Part shown: piece by piece, positions 54,024 through 64,000 of the stretch
Layout: every line of letters begins with the position of its first letter
How positions within the stretch are numbered: the stretch's first letter is position 1
Assembly (NCBI RefSeq): GCF_014696435.1
Contig: NZ_JACJQG010000040.1
Location: forward strand, 1-64,000
Source of the DNA: Calothrix anomala FACHB-343
GTDB taxonomy: Bacteria > Cyanobacteriota > Cyanobacteriia > Cyanobacteriales > Nostocaceae
Direction of reading: 5' to 3'
Length of the DNA: 64,000 bases
The notes under the pieces: generated by a model
Database searches by the model: none
What the model was told of the DNA's origin: nothing
What the model saw: the letters and a program-made list of their open reading frames with translations, nothing else
Program-made: the position numbers and the translations under genes

Positions 54024-54201
54024 TTCTCTCCTCTTTGGCTGGAGTAGCAGTTTTCATGGCTAGCAATAACATCCAACCGTTTATATTTTAGGAACCCTTA
54101 GCCAACAAGGGTAACTTACATCAGAACGATTCAATACCCAAAAGCTTTGAATTGTAGAGTCGTGAAGATTCACGGCTCTACAATCATAAAACTTTTAGGG
54201 A

Positions 54202-54489
<288 letters not shown>

Positions 54490-54599
54490 TTAACTAGTAA
54501 AGACGTGGTTTCCACGCTGCACCAAGTTCTCACAAATCGCGCTGGGCGATGTTTTGAGCATCTAGGCTCGTCGGAACTGTGCTTATCTACTGAGAAGCT

Positions 54600-55364
54600 T
54601 TAGTGATGCTCCTCATGCTCATCTCCACCATGTCCCTCTAAGGCCTCGTGAATATATGCCCCAGCTAGGGTAGCAAATACCAGGGCTTGAATGGCACTGG
54701 TAAATAAGCCCAAAGCCATTACAGGCAGAGGTATAAATAGAGGAACAAGCAGAACCAGCACCGCTACAACCAATTCATCCGCCAATATATTCCCGAATAG
54801 ACGGAAGCTTAGGGAGAGGGGCTTGGTGAAATCTTCTAGGATCGCGATCGGCAACAGGACAGGCGTTGGCTCAATATACTTTTTAAAGTAGCCCAAACCC
54901 CGCTTGCTAAAACCCGCGTAAAAATACGCCAAAGAAGTCAGCAATGCCAATGCTACGGTCGTATTGATGTCATTGGTGGGAGCTGCTAATTCACCAGATG
55001 GTAACTTAATTAGTTTCCAAGGGATAAGAGCGCCTGACCAGTTCGATACGAAGATAAACAAGAACAAGGTACCCAGGAATGGCACCCAAGGGCGGTACTC
55101 TTTCTCACCAAGTTGGTTTTTTGCTAGATCCCGAATAAATTCTAGGGCATATTCCATTAAGTTTTGGATGCCACGAGGAATTCTTTGGGCATTGCGAGTA
55201 GCAGCTAGTGAAGCTATTACTAGCAGGCCAATCACAAACCATGAGGTGAGAAAAACTTGCCCATGAATTTTCAGATTTCCCAGCTGCCAGTAGAAATGAT
55301 GACCTACTTCTAACGAGGCGAGGGGAAATGTATTAAAGGCGTTTAAGACACTAAGCATTTGCAT
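54600..55364 (-). CDS. atpB: ATP synthase a subunit
   Basis: A 254-aa membrane subunit that forms the proton channel against the c ring. The essential Arg lies in [20 protein letters not shown] (helix 5), followed by [20 protein letters not shown]. Several membrane helices are obvious, as is the N-terminal [19 protein letters not shown]. The start is either the Met at 55364 or the third codon (55358), which matches the usual MLSVLNAF. Confidence 0.95.
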   Translation of the reverse strand: MQMLSVLNAFNTFPLASLEVGHHFYWQLGNLKIHGQVFLTSWFVIGLLVIASLAATRNAQRIPRGIQNLMEYALEFIRDLAKNQLGEKEYRPWVPFLGTLFLFIFVSNWSGALIPWKLIKLPSGELAAPTNDINTTVALALLTSLAYFYAGFSKRGLGYFKKYIEPTPVLLPIAILEDFTKPLSLSFRLFGNILADELVVAVLVLLVPLFIPLPVMALGLFTSAIQALVFATLAGAYIHEALEGHGGDEHEEHH

Positions 55365-55424
55365 TCTTCAAGCATTTTCCCCAACGAGCGAGGATGGGAG
55401 TATTTTCTTTGTGAGCCTGACTTG

Positions 55425-55904
55425 TTAAGAATCAGGAAGAAACGCAGTTTGCACGGTGTAGACGAGGAGCGTGGCTTTGTAAGTTAGAAATCCCAAGAAT
55501 ATGGGCAATATCTTTAGCTCATGCCATTGAGTTGCTAATACAATCAACCCAATAAATAGAGCAAAACGACTTTTACTCAGACGCTTTTTCTCACCACCGA
55601 GTCGCTCAACGTCTTTGGCCAGCATTTTTAAGTAAACCACACCTGTACACGCCCCAATCAAATAATTCAGAGCAATGTTCAGTGAATAAAAAATCCACAC
55701 AGAGATAAATACAATCCCTGTTATGACAAGTGTGATTACCAACAACTTCTGGTAGAGTTGATAGAACTCCTCCATAGAGTTTACTCGTTCTTCGTCCTCG
55801 GAACCAGATTGAGCATTTTGTGTTGTTGTTGGAGTCGATGCAGTTGATTCGTCTGACAAGCTCACGAGACTCGAAACCAGTACAGCTAAGGATGATGACT
55901 GCAC
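55425..55904 (-). CDS. atpI: ATP synthase-associated protein I (AtpI)
   Basis: A 159-aa protein, first gene of the operon. A hydrophilic Ser/Thr-rich N-terminus (about residues 1-45) precedes four membrane helices: [54 protein letters not shown] and [18 protein letters not shown]. AtpI homologues help assemble the c ring; not essential in some bacteria. Position before atpB is the standard cyanobacterial order. Confidence 0.9.
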   Translation of the reverse strand: MQSSSLAVLVSSLVSLSDESTASTPTTTQNAQSGSEDEERVNSMEEFYQLYQKLLVITLVITGIVFISVWIFYSLNIALNYLIGACTGVVYLKMLAKDVERLGGEKKRLSKSRFALFIGLIVLATQWHELKILPIFLGFLTYKATLLVYTVQTAFLPDS

Positions 55905-56503
55905 ATCCAGTCAGCTGAATCATATCACGATCTGGTAACAATACTTTAGAAAAAAACAATTAACTTCTTTTCAGCAAACAGCAACTCCCCAAGTTAGTGA
56001 GGTGAAGAGATTGAGAAAGCTCTAAATGCAAGGTTAGAGTCTATTGAGAGTTTCCCCAATACTGGGCTAAGTTACTATTCGGTAATGTCATCAGTGTGAA
56101 TACGTAAAACTCCCAATTGTAGTGGGTGTAGTGAGTAGAGGCTAGTTAAGTTGATGGGGATTTTTAGCGACTCTAACTTCAGAGTTCCCAGAAATTTTGT
56201 GAGCGATCGCCTGTCTTGAAATTAGGGGTTAGAGGCTAGGGGCTAGGGACTAGGGAAGAGCGATTTTCATGTTGTGGTTGTGGGTTTTTCCCATGAGGGG
56301 CTAACTAGCAAGAGAAATCTAAGTTTTGAGGTTGTTAATTCAGAGGTAGGCGATACAGCTATACTACCAGATTCAAAACAAAACAATATGAATGCCCCAA
56401 GAGAAGCACAGGCAATCTCTGGGGCATAAGGTTTTTGTTTATAGTCACAATGGTTTTTGCACCCCGTTTAACTAACTAGTTAACAGTGGTTATGGTTGAT
56501 GAA
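55905..56503. other. Region upstream of atpI
   Basis: About 600 bp. It should hold the atp operon promoter, which I cannot place. Around 56225-56258 is a short repeat of GGGGTTAGAGGCTAGGGGCT type. A hairpin lies at 56392-56427. No gene. Confidence 0.55.
56392..56427 (-). terminator. Hairpin downstream of PEP-CTERM gene
   Basis: ATGCCCCAAGAGA (56392-56404) and TCTCTGGGGCAT (56416-56427) pair with one bulged base. On the minus strand it follows the PEP-CTERM stop by about 75 bp and is followed by a weak T-rich stretch. Confidence 0.5.
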
Positions 56504-57037
56504 TTAGGCTTTGGCTGCTAATTCTGCTTTTTTCCGCTTCATCCATGCAGCAAAGCCTACAGCTAGCAAGGAGCCGCCAACTGTCATGGGTTCGGGAACG
56601 TTTACAGGCCCAGTGGTATCGCCATTGACTATCCCACTCGCATTAATGCTGTTAACGACTGCGAAACGTACTGGCCCAGGTTTGGTAAATGAACTGAGTA
56701 CAGAAAATCTCAAGTTTGTAAATTCCTTATTTGCTGATGCAGTCTGGGAACTACCAATTAACAAAAAGACCGTATCTATTGTATTTTGTACGACAGCAAA
56801 GGCTGGTGGTGCATTTACTTCAGTTACACCGGATAATTGAGACAATGTCAGACTACTCAAGCCTCCCAGCTTTTCATTAGGTGAGTCAGCAAATACACCG
56901 TAATTGTATTTATTAAGGTTACCCGCTTCCTGTCCCAGGAACTTGATGCTCGCTGCTTCAGCAGGTTTAGCATTCACAGCCGCAACAGTTAAGGCTAGGC
57001 TTGCAGCAGCAACACTCACATGTTTAGTTAATTTCAT
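56504..57037 (-). CDS. PEP-CTERM sorting domain protein
   Basis: A 177-aa exported protein. A signal peptide (HVSVAAASLALTVAAVNAKP, cleavage after AEA) precedes a beta-rich body with a KFLGQEAGNLNKYNYGVFAD segment. The C-terminal PEP-CTERM signal is VPEPMTVGGSLLAVGFAAWM then KRKKAELAAKA, targeting it to exosortase processing. I use the ATG at 57037; an in-frame TTG two codons upstream (57043) is less likely. The function of the body is unknown. No exosortase gene is nearby. Confidence 0.85.
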   Translation of the reverse strand: MKLTKHVSVAAASLALTVAAVNAKPAEAASIKFLGQEAGNLNKYNYGVFADSPNEKLGGLSSLTLSQLSGVTEVNAPPAFAVVQNTIDTVFLLIGSSQTASANKEFTNLRFSVLSSFTKPGPVRFAVVNSINASGIVNGDTTGPVNVPEPMTVGGSLLAVGFAAWMKRKKAELAAKA

Positions 57038-57211
57038 CCGCAAATTCTCTGAATGACTACAGTACGATTATTTAAGTACAACCTCTGATGCGAGGTTGTA
57101 ACTAATGTATCTTATGAATTTTGGGTACTGATGCAAAAAGAGTAGCTTTTAGGAAATCTTTATATGAAAGTAATTTTTATTAAAGTTTGCATCAATATAT
57201 ATTTTGTGAGC

Positions 57212-57243
57212 AAAAAAAATCCGGAACGTTGCAAACGACCGGA
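57212..57243 (-). terminator. Terminator of methyltransferase gene
   Basis: On the minus strand TCCGGTCGTT and AACGTTCCGGA form a stem with loop TGC and a one-base bulge, followed by eight T. It lies about 35 bp after the stop codon. Confidence 0.85.
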
Positions 57244-57277
57244 GCGTAAGAAAAATACAGTATTTTTAGCAGCGAAA

Positions 57278-58480
57278 TCAAGCTGGTGTTAACAAAATCA
57301 ACTGCTGTTTCACCAATTTTCTGACATCATCCAAATTTATCTGCACATCAGCTAATATTGCTGCCACTGTATAATTACCATTACAGCGTTGTAGGAATTC
57401 CAATTCTGCTAACGATAGATTAACTATTTGGTAATCGTAGTTAAAAATACATTGACTGGGAAAACCCTCTATACAAGGATTCAATTCGGGAATCGCTTGT
57501 AATAGGGTGTTATCATCTGACCAATCGGCTTTGGTAATTGGGGGACGCCCAAGAAAAAATTCGTAATGGGTAACTTCTGGATCGAGTAATTCAATTAAAC
57601 GGTAAATTTGGCGTTGGCGTAGCCCGCCGGAGGCATCGCTCAACTGATTTGCTCTTTCAATTAACTCTGGTGCTTTCGCTAACAGTCTTTCCAATTGCCA
57701 AAAACCAGGATTAGAGAAGCCAATAAACTCTAAACCAGAAGCATCAATTAATTCAAACAGAGTCTCAATATTGTAATCAATCTCTTGGGGATGAACGTAC
57801 ATATCAGCAAAGTTTTCATCCCGATGATTTTCCAGTGACCAGCGCTCTTTTTCGCGCTTGACAATTCGGTTGTTTTCTGGTAAAGAAGAGAATAATTGCC
57901 GTCCGACTTGTACGCCATCGCGATAATCGCCGCGTTTGTCACCTTGAAGGAGAGCGATCGCTTTTTGCATGAGTTGAATTTCCCAGCGTCCCAACTCACC
58001 ATAGACAAAAATGTGCATTAAGCCGCCTGGCGCTAGCTTCTTCGCTAAGGCTTGAATACCGCCAATTGGGTCAGAAGTATGATGTAAAACACCCACGCAA
58101 TTAATTAAATCAAACTCACCTGGTAGCTGTTCCACATCAAACAAGCTGAGGTGATGAAACTCAACGCGATCGGCTTTAGAACGCTGACAACGCTCTTTGG
58201 CTACAGCTAAAGCACCAGCACTCAAATCGATACCAACAACGGAAGCTTGGGGATTGAGGTGAACTAAATATTCTGTACCCACCCCAGTACCGCAACCAGC
58301 ATCTAAAATGCGGATGTCTTGCTTTTGCGGTTTTTGACCAGTACAAAAATTGTAAGCAGCGAGCCAATTCCAGCGCCAGTTATAACCTGGAGGTGGTTCA
58401 TCTAGCAGTGGTTCTGGAGGAAAGGGGTAAGTGTTGTAAAGTTGAGCAACAGCAGCACTAACAGTTTGGGCGTCGGACAT
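57278..58480 (-). CDS. Class I SAM-dependent methyltransferase
   Basis: A 400-aa methyltransferase. The SAM-binding motif IRILDAGCGTGVGTEYLVHL is at about residues 56-75, followed by VVGIDLSAGALAVAKERCQR, FDLINCVGVLHHTSDPIGGI and LAPGGLMHIFVYGELGRWEI. An N-terminal YNTYPFPPEPLLDEPPPGYN motif marks a cyanobacterial group in which this domain is preceded by a YPFPP motif; substrate unknown. The C-terminal part (about 285-400) ends with NLSLAELEFLQRCNGNYTVA. I start at 58480 (MSDAQT) instead of the upstream TTG. Confidence 0.85.
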   Translation of the reverse strand: MSDAQTVSAAVAQLYNTYPFPPEPLLDEPPPGYNWRWNWLAAYNFCTGQKPQKQDIRILDAGCGTGVGTEYLVHLNPQASVVGIDLSAGALAVAKERCQRSKADRVEFHHLSLFDVEQLPGEFDLINCVGVLHHTSDPIGGIQALAKKLAPGGLMHIFVYGELGRWEIQLMQKAIALLQGDKRGDYRDGVQVGRQLFSSLPENNRIVKREKERWSLENHRDENFADMYVHPQEIDYNIETLFELIDASGLEFIGFSNPGFWQLERLLAKAPELIERANQLSDASGGLRQRQIYRLIELLDPEVTHYEFFLGRPPITKADWSDDNTLLQAIPELNPCIEGFPSQCIFNYDYQIVNLSLAELEFLQRCNGNYTVAAILADVQINLDDVRKLVKQQLILLTPA

Positions 58481-58603
58481 AACAAGTAATTTTGGCGGCA
58501 AAATTGAGTTTACCAGATGTAGTTTGCCACTTAACTACTCAAATTATTTCCGTCTTAGCTGTTGCCTACCTCTACAAATAAATTCACAAATCAAGTAATA
58601 GTG

Positions 58604-59134
58604 CTAAATATCGCATTGATTGGTTTGGCAATATTTAGCATTATTGATTGCATCTTGAAGACTGCTCAAGGAAATTATCTGAAATGCCGAACCACCTTGC
58701 ACTTCAGCAGTGATATATGCATATTTTTGACCGCGAGAGAAGAGGTCTCGACCAACCTTAATTACATTACGAGACTTTTGATAATCGTTAGCAATGCTGG
58801 AATTATAAATATTTTGAATTAATTTTACTGCTTTACTATTTTTCTGCGTAAATTTCAGGCTGGAGTCACCACTGATTGTGATTCCCTCTTTAGTTACTGT
58901 CCCATTCTGAGAAGTAACATCAGCATAAAAATACAATTTACCTTTGGTGCCATCATAACCATGCGATTCGCTGTTATATTTGAGCGCTGGTAACATGGCT
59001 TTAGTTTTGACCCAATTGACGACAGTACGAATATTTTGTCCTGGTAAAGCATGAGCAGGAGCCAGGGAAAGACTTACAGCCAAAGTAGATACAGCCAGAG
59101 AAAGCTTTAAATAAAAGATGTGACTCTTGAACAT
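58604..59134 (-). CDS. Exported hypothetical protein
   Basis: A 176-aa protein with a clear signal peptide (KLSLAVSTLAVSLSLAPAHA, cleavage after AHA at about residue 29). The mature part reads LPGQNIRTVVNWVKTKAMLP, LKYNSESHGYDGTKGKLYFY and ending YCQTNQCDI with two Cys that may form a disulfide. No family recognised. It is transcribed away from apcE; the gap between them holds both promoters. Confidence 0.7.
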   Translation of the reverse strand: MFKSHIFYLKLSLAVSTLAVSLSLAPAHALPGQNIRTVVNWVKTKAMLPALKYNSESHGYDGTKGKLYFYADVTSQNGTVTKEGITISGDSSLKFTQKNSKAVKLIQNIYNSSIANDYQKSRNVIKVGRDLFSRGQKYAYITAEVQGGSAFQIISLSSLQDAINNAKYCQTNQCDI

Positions 59135-62800
<3,666 letters not shown>

Positions 62801-63257
62801 TCGTTGAGCGCAGTTAACTCTTAATCTTTAATAGTCACAGGTCAAGAGTTCAAGATGTTGGACTCTTGACCCGATTCAGTGCTGAATACTGATAACTCAG
62901 CAATCATTCAGCACTGTTTAGTCGTGACTATTGACGGTAAAGCCGTAACCTTTCGTAACATTCCTTTCAGACTCTTAACCTTTCGCTAAATCTGAAAAAG
63001 AATATTACAAAATGTTAAGAGCAGTCATAAATGCTCAACAGAATGCCGGAGAATGTTTTGCGGAAGGTAACTAAATTTTCGCCGCTTGCGTAGTAGATAT
63101 TGACTACAAGCAGTTCTTCTAACAACACAGATGACATTTTTGTCAAGTGTTTGTTCTGAAGAATTAACTAGAAAAAAGCTACCGTTATCCAAAATTTAAA
63201 GTCGCACCAGTTTTAATTAAAATTCTGGTTTAATTCGTAGATTGGAGGAATCCATTA
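62801..63257. other. apcE-apcA intergenic region
   Basis: About 457 bp with no gene. The left part holds the three-stem structure at 62830-62932. The rest should include the apcA promoter and leader, ending in a GGAGG ribosome-binding site just before the apcA ATG. HIP1 is absent here. Confidence 0.7.
62830..62932. other. Three-stem (cloverleaf-like) structure after apcE
   Basis: Outer arms AATAGTCAC (62830-62838) and GTGACTATT (62924-62932) enclose two perfect hairpins: GGTCAAGAGT (62840-62849) with ACTCTTGACC (62862-62871), and CAGTGCTGAAT (62877-62887) with ATTCAGCACTG (62906-62916). All three pairs are perfect. It may be a 3' end structure, terminator or RNA stability element. Confidence 0.6.
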
Positions 63258-63743
63258 ATGAGTATCGTCACGAAGTCCATCGTGAATGCTGATGCAGAAG
63301 CCCGCTACCTCAGCCCTGGTGAGTTAGATCGGATCAAGACCTTTGTTAGCGGCGGTGAGCGTCGTCTGCGGATTGCACAAATCTTAACTGAAAACCGCGA
63401 GCGTCTAGTTAAGCAAGCTGGCGAACAAGTTTTCCAAAAGCGTCCTGACGTAGTATCTCCTGGTGGAAACGCTTACGGTCAAGAATTGACAGCTACCTGC
63501 TTACGCGACTTAGACTACTACTTGCGTCTAGTTACCTACGGAATCGTTTCTGGCGACGTAACCCCCATCGAAGAAATCGGTGTAATCGGCGCTCGTGAAA
63601 TGTACAAGTCCTTAGGTACTCCTATCGAAGGTATTACTGAAGGTATCCGTGGTTTAAAGAGCGGCGCTTCTGCATTACTGTCTGCTGATGATGCAGCTGA
63701 AGCTGGTTCTTACTTCGACTACGTAGTTGGTGCCCTCTCCTAG
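63258..63743 (+). CDS. apcA: Allophycocyanin alpha subunit
   Basis: A 161-aa phycobilisome core protein. The chromophore Cys lies in [20 protein letters not shown] (Cys at about residue 81), and the protein starts [20 protein letters not shown] with the conserved [20 protein letters not shown]. It binds phycocyanobilin and assembles with ApcB into core trimers. A strong GGAGG ribosome-binding site lies about 10 bases upstream. The gap to apcB is short, so they are co-transcribed. Confidence 0.98.
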   Translation: MSIVTKSIVNADAEARYLSPGELDRIKTFVSGGERRLRIAQILTENRERLVKQAGEQVFQKRPDVVSPGGNAYGQELTATCLRDLDYYLRLVTYGIVSGDVTPIEEIGVIGAREMYKSLGTPIEGITEGIRGLKSGASALLSADDAAEAGSYFDYVVGALS

Positions 63744-63808
63744 GTTAAAGCGGTTTCGCTGCTAAAACCGAAGTATTGTAATACGGTTGGAAAAAAGGAA
63801 TTAACAAC

Positions 63809-64000
63809 ATGGCTCAAGACGCAATTACCTCTGTCATTAACTCTGCAGACGTTCAAGGTAAATATCTAGACGCTTCTGCTTTAGACAAACTCAAAAACTA
63901 CTTTGCAAGTGGCGAACTTCGCGTACGTGCTGCTAGCACCATCAGCGCTAACGCTGCTGCGATCGTTAAAGAAGCTGTAGCTAAATCTTTGTTGTACTCT
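63809..64000 (+). CDS. apcB: Allophycocyanin beta subunit, partial (cut by window end)
   Basis: Only the first 64 codons are present: [20 protein letters not shown] then [20 protein letters not shown] and [20 protein letters not shown]. This is the conserved N-terminus of the beta subunit, which normally has about 161 residues with a chromophore Cys near residue 81, outside the window. AAGGA lies about 9 bases before the ATG. The reading frame is intact as far as seen. Confidence 0.97.
   Translation, partial: MAQDAITSVINSADVQGKYLDASALDKLKNYFASGELRVRAASTISANAAAIVKEAVAKSLLYS

Overview
The window is chromosomal DNA of a filamentous, probably heterocyst-forming cyanobacterium (Nostocales, Nostoc/Calothrix/Tolypothrix-like). 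Evidence: phycobilisome core genes (apcE with four linker repeats, apcA, start of apcB), a cyanobacterial ATP synthase operon encoding both b and b' subunits, frequent HIP1 octamers (GCGATCGC), heptameric short tandem repeats between genes, an XisH/XisI pair, PEP-CTERM proteins and a cyanobacterial tmRNA. Species cannot be told from the window alone.

Layout. 1-8.2 kb is an accessory, repeat-rich stretch: a 21-bp minisatellite, a triplicated 215-bp unit, a leucine-rich-repeat protein that ends abruptly, an alpha/beta hydrolase, an FMN split-barrel protein, two exported proteins and small hypotheticals. 8.2-18.9 kb holds a RibD-like reductase and then a four-gene minus-strand cell-surface cluster: a DUF11/SdrD-like exported protein, a 1211-aa protein with an invasin-like domain and a predicted beta-barrel, a beta-helix/OmpA protein, and a protein with five SdrD-B-like domains. 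20.4-27.6 kb has a PEP-CTERM metalloprotease, a small membrane protein, a DUF1838 protein and a 1281-aa RTX protein built on 609-bp tandem repeats. 28.4-44.6 kb is mixed metabolism: an atypical SDR, a class II aldolase, an IscB-type (PLMP domain) remnant, a carotenoid oxygenase, a histidine phosphatase, an aldo/keto reductase relic, an ABC exporter, a protein with two Tudor-like domains, an MtfA-type peptidase, glucan phosphorylase and S-formylglutathione hydrolase.

45-49.4 kb carries argS, then a small island (Uma2-type pseudogene, macro-domain protein, XisH-XisI), then tmRNA. 49.6-55.9 kb is the atp1 operon, read leftward as atpI-B-E-G-F-H-A-C. 56.5-59.1 kb has a PEP-CTERM protein, a methyltransferase and an exported hypothetical. 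59.6-64 kb is the rightward apcE-apcA-apcB phycobilisome core locus, cut off by the window end.

The core genes (ATP synthase, allophycocyanin, argS, tmRNA, glgP) are intact and ordinary. The best candidates for undescribed biology are the four-gene surface cluster, the Tudor-like protein, the dispersed hairpin and MITE-like elements with shared ends but different self-complementary cores, the two related 21-bp minisatellites, the PLMP remnant, and a three-stem structure between apcE and apcA. All functional calls come from reading motifs and family resemblance; no database search was run.
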